From: Arthrobacter sp. ISL-30
GTDB taxonomy: Bacteria > Actinomycetota > Actinomycetes > Actinomycetales > Micrococcaceae
Assembly (NCBI RefSeq): GCF_018613855.1
Contig: NZ_JAGGPK010000030.1
Coordinates: 138,945 to 202,944 of the forward strand
DNA length: 64,000 nt
Direction of reading: 5' to 3'
The notes under the pieces are model-generated. The model was not told where the DNA came from. It made no database searches and worked only from the letters and a program-made list of their open reading frames with translations. The position numbers and the translations under genes were made by a program. Position 1 is the stretch's first letter; the number at the start of each line of letters is the position of its first letter. Shown piece by piece: positions 41,981-51,496 of the stretch.

Positions 41981-43521
41981 GCACGGAAACATCGACGCCG
42001 GCCCAAGGGCCCTCCGGTGCCGCGGCAGTGCCACGGAAGGGCCTGCGCGCAGGAATCCTGGACCTTGGCGACTCTGTCATGCTGGGCCTGGCATCAACCG
42101 CTCCCGTCTATTCGCTGGCGGCGACGCTGGGCCTGATCGTCGCAGTCAACGGCAACTACACCCCGCTGATCCTTGTGCTGGGTTTCATTCCGGTGCTATT
42201 CATCGCGTTCGCCTTTCGGGAACTCAATAGCGCCATGCCTGATTGCGGCACCACCTTCACGTGGTCGCGGCGTGCTTTTGGGCCTTGGGCGGGATGGCTT
42301 GGCGGCTGGGGCGTGGCGTTGGCGGGAACCATAGTACTGGCCAATCTGGCCCAGGTTGCGGGGCAGTATGTCTGGCTGCTGGTGGGCGACGGCTCCCTGG
42401 CAGAGAATGCAGTCCTCGTCACAGCCACGGGCGTGCTTTTCATAGCCCTCATGACTGTGGTGAACTACCGCGGCATCCGCCTCGGCGAACATGTCCAGCG
42501 GGTCCTGACGTACATCCAATATGTCTCTCTGGGCATCTTCGCCCTCGCGATCATCATCGGGATCGCCAGCGCCACCCCCGGCGGTCAAACCCTCGATGGG
42601 GAAACCATCATCCAACCCTTCGATTTCGAATGGTTCAATCCGGCCGGCGCGTTTGCCGACCCGGGTGCCGTAGTGCAGGGCGCGCTCCTGGCTCTCTTCA
42701 TCTACTGGGGCTGGGACACGTGCCTTGCCCTCAATGAGGAGACAGAGAACCCCTCCCGCACGCCTGGCCGGGGTGCCGTCATCTCGGCCGTCCTGTTGGT
42801 GGCAATCTACGTCTCCATCGCACTCCTGGTCATGATGTACGCCTCGGCGGGCACGGAGGGAATCGGGCTGGGCAACAGCAGCAACTCCAACGACGTCTTC
42901 GTGGCCATGAAGGACGTGGTGCTCGGCCCCTGGGGCTGGGTGATCGTCGTCGCCGTCCTGGCCTCTGTGTTGTCCTCAACCCAGGCGACCATCCTCCCCA
43001 CGGCGCGCGGGACGCTGTCCATGGGCGTCCATGGGGCCCTCCCGCCGAAGTTCGGCGAAGTACACAAGCGGAATCAGACCCCCGGCTTCTCCACCACCGT
43101 CATGGGCGTCGTCGCCGTTTCCTACTACGTCGCCATGAGCCTTCTGAGCGAGAACCTGCTGGCCGATTCCATCAGCTCAATCGGCCTCTTCATCGCCTTC
43201 TACTATGCGCTGACGGGCTTCGCCTGCGTCTGGTACTTCCGCTTCACGCTGCGCCAGTCCCCGCGGAACCTGTGGTTCCGGGGCATCTTCCCGCTGTTGG
43301 GCGCCCTCGCGCTCACGGCCGCCTTCTTCATTTCGGCTGTGCAGATGTGGGATCCGGCCTACGGTGATACACAGATATTTGGCATTGGAGGATCGTTCGT
43401 GAGTGGTGTACTGCTTCTGGCCGTTGGTGTGGTCCTCGCCATCGTCTGCCGTTTCGCCCCTTCCACCCGCAGTTACTTCACTCGGGCGCAGCCTGCTCCG
43501 GGTCAGCAGGTTCGGGCATGA
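41977..43521 (+). CDS. APC-superfamily amino acid permease
   Basis: 514 residues, about 12-13 transmembrane helices. The N-terminus has LGDSVMLGLASTAPVYSLAATLGLIV and FRELNSAMPDCGTTFTWSRRAFGPWAGWLGGWG, the substrate-binding first and third helices of amino acid/polyamine permeases. Substrate is unknown; genetic linkage to an amidoligase suggests an amino acid or polyamine that the ligase uses or clears. ATG overlaps the ligase stop (ATGA). Confidence 0.88.
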   Translation: MSTETSTPAQGPSGAAAVPRKGLRAGILDLGDSVMLGLASTAPVYSLAATLGLIVAVNGNYTPLILVLGFIPVLFIAFAFRELNSAMPDCGTTFTWSRRAFGPWAGWLGGWGVALAGTIVLANLAQVAGQYVWLLVGDGSLAENAVLVTATGVLFIALMTVVNYRGIRLGEHVQRVLTYIQYVSLGIFALAIIIGIASATPGGQTLDGETIIQPFDFEWFNPAGAFADPGAVVQGALLALFIYWGWDTCLALNEETENPSRTPGRGAVISAVLLVAIYVSIALLVMMYASAGTEGIGLGNSSNSNDVFVAMKDVVLGPWGWVIVVAVLASVLSSTQATILPTARGTLSMGVHGALPPKFGEVHKRNQTPGFSTTVMGVVAVSYYVAMSLLSENLLADSISSIGLFIAFYYALTGFACVWYFRFTLRQSPRNLWFRGIFPLLGALALTAAFFISAVQMWDPAYGDTQIFGIGGSFVSGVLLLAVGVVLAIVCRFAPSTRSYFTRAQPAPGQQVRA

Positions 43522-44699
43522 GCGGCGCCCCCGGTTCGTCGGACGTGCTGCACCTGGACGCGCTGCTCTCCGAGGAGGAACTTGCCCTCCGGGAAAAGGT
43601 AAGGGACTTCACGGACCAGCGCATTCGGCCCAACATCGCCAGCTGGTATGAAGAGGCCGTCTTTCCCCGCGAGCTGGCCCCTGAACTCGGCGAGCTTGGC
43701 GTCCTGGGAATGCACTTGTCCGGCTACGGCTGCCCCGGACGCACCGCCGTCGAATACGGGCTAGCGGCATTGGAACTTGAGGCCGGCGACTCCGGCATCC
43801 GGACCTTTGTCTCGGTGCAGGGATCCTTGGCCATGACCGCCATTCACAAATGGGGCTCGGAGGAACAAAAAGAGGAATGGCTGCCGCGAATGGCGGCGGG
43901 CGAGCTGATCGGCTGTTTCGCATTGACGGAGCCGACGGCGGGTTCGGACCCATCGTCGATGACCACCACGGCGCGCCGCGACGGAACAGGTGACGACGCC
44001 GGCTGGGTCCTCGATGGCGCCAAACGCTGGATCGGCCTGGCCTCCCTGGCAGACGTCCTTGTGGTCTGGGCGATGACGGACGACGGCGTCCGGGGCTTCC
44101 TGGTGCCCGCAGGAACACCGGGACTGGTGGCAACGCCCATTGAACCCAAGCTGTCCATGCGTGCTTCGGTGCAATGCGATGTGACATTCGACGGCGTGAG
44201 GCTGGGTCCTGAGGCGCTGCTCCCGGCAGCGCTGGGGCTAAGGGCACCGTTTTCCTGCCTCAACGAAGCCCGCTATGGCATCGCCTGGGGTGCAATGGGG
44301 GCTGCCCGGGACTCGTACGAGGCGGCATTGGAGTATGCGACTGGGCGGCTCCAGTTCGACAAACCGCTGGCGGGCTACCAGCTGACCCAGGAAAAACTGG
44401 TCAATATGCTCGTCGAGATCCAGAAGGGTACCTTGCTGGCCCTGCATCTGGGACGGCTGAAGGACGCGGGCAAGCTCCGGCCCGAACAGATCTCGCTGGC
44501 CAAGCTGAACAACGTCCGGGAAGCCCTCGCCGTCGCCCGGGAAGCCCGAACGATCCTGGGCGGAAACGGCATCACGCTGGACTATCCGCCCTTACGCCAT
44601 GCGAACAACCTGGAATCGGTACGCACCTACGAGGGGACGGATGAAGTGCACACCCTGATCCTCGGGCGGTACATCACGGGCTTGCAGGCGTTCCGCTAG
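43518..44699 (+). CDS. Acyl-CoA dehydrogenase, glutaryl-CoA dehydrogenase-like
   Basis: 393 residues. FAD enzyme of the GcdH branch: CFALTEPTAGSDPSSMTTTA, RWIGLASLADVLVVWA, a central EARYGIAWGAMGAARDSYE, and near the C-terminus ARTILGGNGITLDYP and the catalytic Glu in VRTYEGTDEVHTLILGRYITG. True GcdH oxidises and decarboxylates glutaryl-CoA from lysine degradation; related enzymes act on other acids. It overlaps the permease gene by four bases, so the operon couples uptake, ligation and acyl-CoA oxidation of some amino compound. Confidence 0.87.
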   Translation: MSGAPGSSDVLHLDALLSEEELALREKVRDFTDQRIRPNIASWYEEAVFPRELAPELGELGVLGMHLSGYGCPGRTAVEYGLAALELEAGDSGIRTFVSVQGSLAMTAIHKWGSEEQKEEWLPRMAAGELIGCFALTEPTAGSDPSSMTTTARRDGTGDDAGWVLDGAKRWIGLASLADVLVVWAMTDDGVRGFLVPAGTPGLVATPIEPKLSMRASVQCDVTFDGVRLGPEALLPAALGLRAPFSCLNEARYGIAWGAMGAARDSYEAALEYATGRLQFDKPLAGYQLTQEKLVNMLVEIQKGTLLALHLGRLKDAGKLRPEQISLAKLNNVREALAVAREARTILGGNGITLDYPPLRHANNLESVRTYEGTDEVHTLILGRYITGLQAFR

Positions 44700-44985
44700 G
44701 AAATCCCCTGCTCCCCCTCTTCTCAAACCGGCGAAATAGGTCCATCATTCTGCTAACCTCGTTCGGATTTGGCAACGGTCTCAGGGTCAGGAGGCTGAGT
44801 GCATCTACTAGTCGTTCCTCGGTGAGTCGCCCCGAGAAACCCCTAATCCGCGCCCCCGTTGAGGGTCGTTGGCACGTCCCCAAGGTCCCAGCGCGGTTTC
44901 GCCAGCGCTGCCCACTCATGTCCCATGGTTGGCCTCCGCCGCAGCCGCTGGAATCCAATAATTCCAACGATGAAGGGCAACGCAG

Positions 44986-45984
44986 ATGTTCCAGCCAAAA
45001 AGAAGACAAACAGCGTTCGGCACTGCATTAACGCTGTTTCTAGCAATGGCCACAATGGCGTCCTGTGGCGCTCCTGGCTCTCCCGGTTCCACCACCACCG
45101 CAACGACAACCGAAACGGCCTCGCCCACGGAGTCCCCGACAGGGCTGTCGGAGACTACGTCTCCGACAGCCACCACGGACGCAGCAGGACTGTGTGGACC
45201 AGGCTCGGCGATCAACTTTGATCGCGCCGCTTTCCCGGCTTCCCCTAAGATCGACAATCAATGGTTTCCGCTGAAGCCCGGGACGGTGATCACCACCATA
45301 GGCCAGGTCGAGAACGCCGAGGGAACCACGGAACGGATCGTCACCCACACGGTGACCGGCCTGACCAAGGTGATAGACGGGGTGAAGACGCAGGTGTTGT
45401 GGGACCGGGACTACGCTGACGGGGAGCTGGTCGAATCCGAGCTAGCCTTCTTTGCACAGACGGAGACCGGAACAGTGTGGCTCTTCGGGGAATATCCGGA
45501 GGAATTCGAGAACGGTACATTCATCGGAGCTCCAAATACGTTTATTCACGGAAGTTCCGGGACCCAGGCCGGTATTGCCATGCAGGGTCAGCCCCGCACG
45601 GGAACCCCTGAATATGTCCAGGCCCACGCACCCGCGGTCAACTTCCTGGATTGCGGAAAAGTCTTCGAGGAACACCAATCCGTGTGCGTCGCTGCCGGCT
45701 GCTACGACGATGTGCTGGTAATCGATGAGCACAACCCTTTGGAACCGGCAGTGGGCCACCAGCGGAAGTACTATTCGGCAGGCACCGGACTGGTCAAAGT
45801 TACAGCCGAGGGCGGCGATAACCGGGAGACCCTGGACCTCGAAAAAATTGAGCAGCTAACAGACGCCCAGCTGAAGGAAGTCAACGAGGAGGCCTTGAAA
45901 CTCGACGCGCACGCCTACGAGGTCAACCCGACCGACTACGCAAAGACGCCCCGTGCCGAAGTGGCGGTGAGCACCGTCGGCTAG
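44986..45984 (+). CDS. Secreted lipoprotein of unknown function
   Basis: 332 residues. A signal peptide (FGTALTLFLAMATM) ends at a lipobox-like ASC, followed by a Thr/Ser/Pro-rich stalk to about residue 65. The globular part begins NFDRAAFPASPKIDNQWFPL and includes GTVWLFGEYPEEFENG and AVGHQRKYYSAGTGLVKV, segments seen in uncharacterised actinobacterial exported proteins. Two Cys (DCGKVF, SVCVAAGCY) may form disulphides. Monocistronic, AAGGG upstream of the ATG. The 286 bases before it show nothing clear. Confidence 0.72.
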   Translation: MFQPKRRQTAFGTALTLFLAMATMASCGAPGSPGSTTTATTTETASPTESPTGLSETTSPTATTDAAGLCGPGSAINFDRAAFPASPKIDNQWFPLKPGTVITTIGQVENAEGTTERIVTHTVTGLTKVIDGVKTQVLWDRDYADGELVESELAFFAQTETGTVWLFGEYPEEFENGTFIGAPNTFIHGSSGTQAGIAMQGQPRTGTPEYVQAHAPAVNFLDCGKVFEEHQSVCVAAGCYDDVLVIDEHNPLEPAVGHQRKYYSAGTGLVKVTAEGGDNRETLDLEKIEQLTDAQLKEVNEEALKLDAHAYEVNPTDYAKTPRAEVAVSTVG

Positions 45985-45998
45985 CGGTTTGAGGGGGC

Positions 45999-47372
45999 CT
46001 ACTTCACGGGGGCGGCTACAGGATCCCGCTCCCGGAGGGCCGCGTCCTTGCGCATTGTGGCGCTGATGACGGCGGCAATGGTGCACATGGCCGCGGCGCC
46101 GATCCAAGCGTAGGTGTAGTGGCCGGTCGCATCACGGATGACGCCCGCAAGGACAGCTGCCGCAGCGGCTCCAAGCTGATGGGCGGCAAAAACCCAGCCA
46201 AAGACAACCGAGCCGTCGTCCCCGAAGACGCGCCGGCAGATCGCGGCGGTAGGCGGAACCGTGGCCACCCAGTCCAGGCCGTAGACCACAACGAACACCA
46301 CCATGCTCGGCTGGACCGAGGACCCCAGCAGCAGCGGCAGGACCAGCAGGCCGAGGCCGCGGAACTGGTAGTAGACGGCCAGGAGCACCTTTGGATTGAA
46401 GCGGTCGGTCAGCCAGCCGGACGCGATGGTGCCCACGATGTCAAAGATCCCGACGACGGCCAGCAGCCCGGCCGCCGTCGTCTCCGGCATGCCGTGGTCA
46501 TGGGCCGAGGGAATGAAGTGCGTGCCGATCAGGCCGTTCGTGGTCGCGCCACAGATGGCGAATCCTGCGGCGAGGGCCCAGAACGTGCGGACCTTGCTAG
46601 CGCGCTTCAGCACCTGCAGCGCCTGGACGGCGGCGTTGACGCGTGGGGGGCCTGCCGCCGTCATCCTCTCCGCGGACGCCCCTGCTTCGCCTGACTTAGG
46701 GTGGGTCGGTTCGGCTTGGGTTGGTTCAGCACCGTAGGGCAGGACGCCGACGTCGGCCGGCGAGTTTTTGAGCCAGCGCAGCACAAGCGGGACTACCGCC
46801 AGCGCACCGGCGGCAATCAGCAGCGAGGCTCCCCGCCAGCCGGGGTCCTGTGCAAGTACTGCGATAAAGGGAAGGAACACGAGCTGCCCGGCGGCGCTGC
46901 CTGCCGTCAGGATGCCGATGACCAGTCCGCGGCTTTTGGCAAACCACGTGTTGGCAATGGTTGCCGCGAACACCAGCGCCATGGATCCCGTGCCCAGGCC
47001 GATCAGCACGCCCCACGTCAACAGGATCTGCCATGACTGGTTGACCAGCACGGTGAGGGCGCTGCCCAGGCCGATCAAGCAGAGGGCAAGGGCCGTCACC
47101 TTCCTAATGCCGAAGCGCTCCATGAGTGCCGCGGCAAACGGTGCAGTCAGCCCAAAGAGGACCAGGTTGATGCTCACCGCGCCGGAGAGCACTGTGGTGG
47201 ACCAGCCGAATTCCTGCTGTAGCGGGACCATGAGGACGCCGGGCGCGGCCCGGAAACCGGCGGCGCCGACCAGCGCGAGGAAGGCGACGGCGGCGACGAT
47301 CCACGCAGGGTGGATCCGGTGCCGCTGTTGTTCGCCTACAGTGCCCTCGGTCACGTTGGGTTCCTTATGCAT
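45999..47372 (-). CDS. MFS transporter, monocarboxylate/oxalate-formate-antiporter-like
   Basis: 457 residues, 12 transmembrane helices with a hydrophilic central loop rich in Glu/Pro (about 205-245). GVLMVPLQQEFGWSTTVLSGAVSINLVLFG at the first and second helices and WFAKSRGLVIGILTAGSAAGQL at the fourth are typical of the MCT/OFA branch; DRFNPKVLLAVYY is the motif A equivalent in the second half. Probably carries small organic anions. ATG at 47372 is preferred over GTG at 47375 because AGGAG lies six bases before it. Convergent with the lipoprotein gene. Confidence 0.86.
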   Translation of the reverse strand: MHKEPNVTEGTVGEQQRHRIHPAWIVAAVAFLALVGAAGFRAAPGVLMVPLQQEFGWSTTVLSGAVSINLVLFGLTAPFAAALMERFGIRKVTALALCLIGLGSALTVLVNQSWQILLTWGVLIGLGTGSMALVFAATIANTWFAKSRGLVIGILTAGSAAGQLVFLPFIAVLAQDPGWRGASLLIAAGALAVVPLVLRWLKNSPADVGVLPYGAEPTQAEPTHPKSGEAGASAERMTAAGPPRVNAAVQALQVLKRASKVRTFWALAAGFAICGATTNGLIGTHFIPSAHDHGMPETTAAGLLAVVGIFDIVGTIASGWLTDRFNPKVLLAVYYQFRGLGLLVLPLLLGSSVQPSMVVFVVVYGLDWVATVPPTAAICRRVFGDDGSVVFGWVFAAHQLGAAAAAVLAGVIRDATGHYTYAWIGAAAMCTIAAVISATMRKDAALRERDPVAAPVK

Positions 47373-47375
47373 CAC

Positions 47376-47907
47376 CGGCTCCTGTCAAGGGCTGCATTTG
47401 CGTTTGGACGCGCGTCTGGACCAGACGGATCGTAGGGCATACGGAGAGGCTAGTTAGCTTTTCCAAAGAAAGCCATTTGGTCGGAATGTCTTTCGAGGGC
47501 CGGTACTCAGGTAGGGGTGCCTGGCCGAAGTCCAGTTGAGTGGCCGTCAGCATCGTGTAGCAGGTATTCCCCTCCGGAGAGCGCGAGTATGCCCCGTACG
47601 CCTCCGCTTATTGACGGGCAAAAAGACGGGTAGCGCCTACTCGTGTGGGCAGAAGCGCCCATTAATAAAATCGATTACACCCTAGGGCCCATGAATTGTC
47701 GGGACTGCCGCCTCAAGCGGCCGCCCCGGCGATTCATGTCATCGGTAATGCGTCTGGTCACTCAAGCTCTGGATGCGTGCTGCCAGTGGTCTCATGCAAC
47801 CCGTATCCACTTTGGTCTCGCCTTGAGTGCTTCCATGCCTCGCGTTCCCGGCCCCTGGGTCTGCCGTCCGGCCGGCCCCCACAGAGCAATCAACACTGGG
47901 GGTTCCC
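47376..47907. other. 532-base intergenic region between the MFS and LysM genes
   Basis: No convincing gene on either strand. It has an AT-rich patch (CCATTAATAAAATCGATTAC around 47660) that could hold the promoter of the LysM gene, which would then have a leader of about 200 bases. I looked for a cyclic-di-AMP riboswitch, common before cell-wall genes in actinobacteria, and did not find its conserved blocks. Confidence 0.4.
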
Positions 47908-48897
47908 ATGAACTTTCAAGGCGGCAATCAGCCTGGAAGCAATCAGCCTGAAAAGGCTAGAACCATCGCACTTACCAGGCGACCCGGATTTCCCTGGCTG
48001 GATCATAGAGCCAAAGTAGCCATTGTTACGGCCACGCTCCTTGTTGGCGTCAGCGTGGCTGCGGTGATGTCCGGATTGGGCTCTTCAAACGCGGATCCCG
48101 GGGAGGAGACCGGCCGGATCACATCCGCAGGGCAAGTGGTCCCACACGTGCCCCCACAGGAGGCAACATCTGCGGAAGCAGCAGCAGACCCGAGTCCCGA
48201 GCCTCAAGGGGCTGCTCCTGGGGACGCTGCTCCTGGGGATGCAATTCCTGAACCACAGGCAGCAGCTGTAGACGTAGCCGAACCGGCCCCTGCCGAGCCG
48301 GCGCCCGTTGAGCCTGCTCCGGCTCCCGCTGCCGACGCGAACCTCTATACGGTAGTAGCGGGTGACACTGTGGGCTCAATAGCTGCCAGGTTCGGTGTTG
48401 ACGTGAATGCCATGCTGGCGGCCAACGGGCTCACGGCATACTCGATCATCGTCCCGGGACAGGTCCTGAAACTCACGGGGCCCGCCGTGGCAGTCGCGCC
48501 GGCTCCTGCACCGGCTCCCGCTCCGGCCCCTGCTCCCGCTCCGGCACCGGCACCCGCTGCTGCACCCGCAGTCCGGACCATCTATGTTGCCGGGTCAGGT
48601 GGGCAGGAGATGGTGGACCGCTGCATAGGGCCAATCCATTTCACCCCGACAGACGCCTACTCACTTTTCATCACTGAGCATGACTTCTGCGGCGGCTGGG
48701 CACGCTTCTCGGGCATCGGCGTCGGGGAAGTTGTCAGTATCCCCGGTTACGGGACATACACCGCCACTGCACGCGGCCAGGTTCCCCAGGGCGGCACCAC
48801 CAACAATGTGGCATCCGTTTTTGGCGGCTTCCCCCGGGCCATCCTGCAGACCTGCATTCCCGGCACCAACCAGATGCTGCTGATAGCCCTGAACTGA
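47908..48897 (+). CDS. LysM-domain cell-wall protein
   Basis: 329 residues. Cytoplasmic N-terminus, one transmembrane or uncleaved signal helix (KVAIVTATLLVGVSVAAVMSG, about 36-56), a Pro/Ala/Glu-rich stalk, one LysM domain (about 140-185: YTVVAGDTVGSIAARFGVDV then NAMLAANGL and IIVPGQVLKL), a second stalk of AP repeats, then a C-terminal domain of about 110 residues with Cys in DRCIGPIHFTPTD, DFCGGWARFSGIG and LQTCIPGTNQMLLIAL. The last resembles a non-catalytic sortase-like barrel but I cannot name it. LysM binds peptidoglycan, so the protein sits in the wall. GGGGG precedes the ATG. Confidence 0.83.
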   Translation: MNFQGGNQPGSNQPEKARTIALTRRPGFPWLDHRAKVAIVTATLLVGVSVAAVMSGLGSSNADPGEETGRITSAGQVVPHVPPQEATSAEAAADPSPEPQGAAPGDAAPGDAIPEPQAAAVDVAEPAPAEPAPVEPAPAPAADANLYTVVAGDTVGSIAARFGVDVNAMLAANGLTAYSIIVPGQVLKLTGPAVAVAPAPAPAPAPAPAPAPAPAPAAAPAVRTIYVAGSGGQEMVDRCIGPIHFTPTDAYSLFITEHDFCGGWARFSGIGVGEVVSIPGYGTYTATARGQVPQGGTTNNVASVFGGFPRAILQTCIPGTNQMLLIALN

Positions 48898-50220
48898 TCA
48901 CCATCCGTCCGGCTGGTTCTCAACCGATAGTGACCTAACGGCGTCGAGCTTCCGGCGGGATGGCCTGTAGGCAAGGGCCCAATACACCAGCAGTGCCGCT
49001 CCACACAGCACGCCCAGGCTCGAAACCATAAGCTGCCACTGCGTTTCAGGGTCCTTCCCCCACTCCCTGGCCCCCGCCCATACCGCAAGGTACTTGGGGG
49101 TCAGATAGAAGGCCACTGCACTGACCGCGACAATAATCCACCCGGCAAGGCGCATACGCCCGGCACGGGAGGGCACACGGTGCATCGCGAAGGCCATGCT
49201 GGGAAGCGCAACGGCGATCCACACCCAGTGGTGCGACCAGGAGACCGGGCTGATGAGCAGCATGAGTACCGCCGTGGCGGAAACCGCCACGAAGTTTTCG
49301 TCGGCGGCCACGGCCCACTTGATCACAAGGGCGGCCACTGCGATCAGCGCGAGGGACAGGATCAGCCACAGCATGCTGGTCGGGCCGCTGTCCGGCAGGC
49401 CGAAGTGCAGCAGAAGGCCTTTGACGGACAGATTGTCCACATAGCCGGGGCCCCCGATTCGTCCGGTGTCGGGCAGGATCTTTGTCCAGAACGCCACCGA
49501 AGCATTAGGCAGTATCGTCCACGCCAGGGCGATCGAACCAAAGAAACCCACAGCCATCCAGCCAAGGGCCTTAAAGTCCCGGCGCACCAGGTAGTAAAGC
49601 CCGAAGACCAGGGGCGTCAGCTTGATACCCGCGGCGATCCCGGTCAGCAGCCCCGCCGGCCAGCGCAACTCCCCGGCACGCGACTTTCCGTAGAGGGCAA
49701 AGTCCGCAAGGATCACGCCCATCAGGATGATGTTGATCTGGCCGAAGTCGAACGTGTCCCGCCACGGCCCCAGCAGCAGGATCGCGGCCGCACCTAGCAG
49801 CGCGACGGTCCTGAAGCGGGCATCGGCAAACGCGTCCCGCCAGCGCTTCATGCCGAAATAGTGCCGCGACAGCCAGGCGGCGACAACGCCGGCGCCGACG
49901 AGCGCGGTGCCGGTGAAGACGAATCCGCTGACGGTCGGGCTAAACATGGCCAGGGCGGCGAAAAGCAGCGCGGCGAACGGCGGATAGGTGAACGGCAGGC
50001 CGTCGCGGGGCGCATACAGTTCGTGGGCTCCCATCTCGCCGGTCTGCAGCACGCGGTTGCCGCCGTAGTAGTAGACCTCGAAGTCGTTCAGGAGCGGAAT
50101 GTACGCCGAATACAGAACCCATAGGGCGACGACGACGGCGGCCCCGCCTGCCGCCGTCGCGATCCAGCCGAGGGCAGAGGCGCGGACGACGGCGGGTGTC
50201 GCCAGGCGAGGAATTGTCAC
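48898..50220 (-). CDS. GT87-family polyprenyl-linked mannosyltransferase-like membrane protein
   Basis: 440 residues, about 10 transmembrane helices. The first loop carries the catalytic-type acidic residues: NDFEVYYYGGNRVL and FTYPPFAALLF, the hallmark of DUF2029/GT87 (PimE-like GT-C) enzymes that transfer mannose or other sugars from polyprenyl phosphate to lipoglycans. GPWRDTFDFGQINIILMG and ISPVSWSHHWVW are further family blocks. GTG at 50220 overlaps the stop of the cystathionine enzyme gene (GTGA), so it is co-transcribed with it. Exact acceptor unknown. Confidence 0.87.
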   Translation of the reverse strand: MTIPRLATPAVVRASALGWIATAAGGAAVVVALWVLYSAYIPLLNDFEVYYYGGNRVLQTGEMGAHELYAPRDGLPFTYPPFAALLFAALAMFSPTVSGFVFTGTALVGAGVVAAWLSRHYFGMKRWRDAFADARFRTVALLGAAAILLLGPWRDTFDFGQINIILMGVILADFALYGKSRAGELRWPAGLLTGIAAGIKLTPLVFGLYYLVRRDFKALGWMAVGFFGSIALAWTILPNASVAFWTKILPDTGRIGGPGYVDNLSVKGLLLHFGLPDSGPTSMLWLILSLALIAVAALVIKWAVAADENFVAVSATAVLMLLISPVSWSHHWVWIAVALPSMAFAMHRVPSRAGRMRLAGWIIVAVSAVAFYLTPKYLAVWAGAREWGKDPETQWQLMVSSLGVLCGAALLVYWALAYRPSRRKLDAVRSLSVENQPDGW

Positions 50221-51416
50221 AGGGCGCTGATCCTCGAGAACGCCTGATCCAGGTCGCCGATGAGGTCTTCGACATCTTCGATGCCGCACGAGAGCCTGAG
50301 GAGGTTGACCGGAACCGCGAGCTCGGTGCCCTTGACGGAGGCGTGCGTCATTTCGGAGGGATAGTTCATGAGTGATTCAATGCCACCGAGGGATTCGGCG
50401 AGCGTGAAGATCGACGTCGATTCCGCCACCTTCCTGGCCGCGGCTTCACCGCCCTTGAACTGGACCGACACCATGCCGCCGAACTTCTTCATCTGCTTCG
50501 CGGCCAGTTCGTGTCCGGGGTGCGAGGGAAGTCCCGGGTAGAGCACCGCCTCGACCTCCGGCCGCTCGAGCAGCCACTCGGCCACGGCCTGAGCGTTCTC
50601 GCTGTGACGGTCCATTCTCACCCCGAGCGTCTTCAAGCCACGTGTCGTCAGGAAAGCGTCCATCGGACCGGACACAGCGCCGACGGCGAACTGCACAAAG
50701 CCGATCTTCGACGCGAGTTCCGGGTCATTGACCACCACTGCTCCGCCAACGACGTCGGAGTGGCCGCCGATGTACTTCGTTGTGGAATGGACCACCACAT
50801 CAGCGCCCAACGCGAGGGGAGTCTGCAGGTAGGGCGAGGCAAAAGTGTTGTCCACCACCAGCAGTGCGCCGGCCTCGTGGGCCACAGCGGCCAGTGCCGC
50901 GATGTCCGTTATCTTCATGAGCGGGTTGGAGGGAGTCTCCACCCAGACGATCCGGGTTTTGCCGCCGCCGGCTGGAGCGTTCGCGGAACCGCCCGCCGCT
51001 ACCGCCCTGGCCACGGAGTCAAGATCGGACATATCAACGGGAGTGTTGCCGATGCCCCATTCTCCGAGCACTCGGCTAATGAGCCGGTAGGTGCCGCCGT
51101 AGGCGTCGTTGCCAAGGACGATGTGGTCACCGGGCCTGGCGATGGCGCGGATTAGGGAGTCTTCCGCAGCCAGCCCTGAACTAAAGCTGAAGGCTGCCGT
51201 TCCGCCTTCAAGCGCAGCAAGCTGCTCCTGCAGCGAATCCCTGGTGGGGTTGGCGCCACGCCCGTATTCATAGCCGTTCCGAAGTCCCCCGATGCCGTCC
51301 TGGGCGAAAGTGGAGCTGAAATGCAGCGGCGGGACAACGGCGCCGGTTAGGGGTTCGAAGTCCTGGCCGGCGTGCACGGCGCGGGTATTGAATCCTGGGT
51401 TCTCTGGAACGGACAT
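50217..51416 (-). CDS. metB: Cystathionine gamma-synthase / gamma-lyase
   Basis: 399 residues. PLP enzyme of the Cys/Met metabolism family. PLP lysine is K214 in VVHSTTKYIGGHSDVVGG; the phosphate-binding FSSGLAAEDSLIRA and GNDAYGGTYRL are present, as is LVVDNTFASPYLQ. The family does both gamma-synthesis (O-acyl-homoserine plus cysteine) and gamma-elimination; the adjacent cystathionine beta-synthase argues for reverse transsulfuration (homocysteine to cysteine), so a gamma-lyase role is at least as likely. AAAGGAA precedes the ATG. Confidence 0.9.
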   Translation of the reverse strand: MSVPENPGFNTRAVHAGQDFEPLTGAVVPPLHFSSTFAQDGIGGLRNGYEYGRGANPTRDSLQEQLAALEGGTAAFSFSSGLAAEDSLIRAIARPGDHIVLGNDAYGGTYRLISRVLGEWGIGNTPVDMSDLDSVARAVAAGGSANAPAGGGKTRIVWVETPSNPLMKITDIAALAAVAHEAGALLVVDNTFASPYLQTPLALGADVVVHSTTKYIGGHSDVVGGAVVVNDPELASKIGFVQFAVGAVSGPMDAFLTTRGLKTLGVRMDRHSENAQAVAEWLLERPEVEAVLYPGLPSHPGHELAAKQMKKFGGMVSVQFKGGEAAARKVAESTSIFTLAESLGGIESLMNYPSEMTHASVKGTELAVPVNLLRLSCGIEDVEDLIGDLDQAFSRISAL

Positions 51417-51441
51417 TGAAGATTCCTTTCGGCCGGTGGTC

Positions 51442-51492
51442 GGGTTTCGACAGGCTCAACCACTGGACTGGAGTTTCGGCGGGCTCACCCAC
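51442..51492. repeat. Two adjacent copies of the 22-base dispersed repeat
   Basis: GGGTTTCGACAGGCTCAACC followed by AC (51442-51463) and the degenerate GAGTTTCGGCGGGCTCACCC followed by AC (51471-51492) start 29 bases apart and agree at 18 of 22 positions. They fill the gap between the two cystathionine genes. A third copy, inverted, is at 11559-11580. Confidence 0.6.
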
Positions 51493-51496
51493 AAGG

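Noticed and set aside
47376..47907. Cyclic-di-AMP riboswitch before the LysM gene
   Set aside because: Expected from actinobacterial wall genes, but the conserved sequence blocks are not visible.
48490..48570. Repeated GCTCCGGCCCCTG-type units
   Set aside because: They encode the Ala-Pro stalk of the LysM protein; coding low complexity rather than a DNA element.
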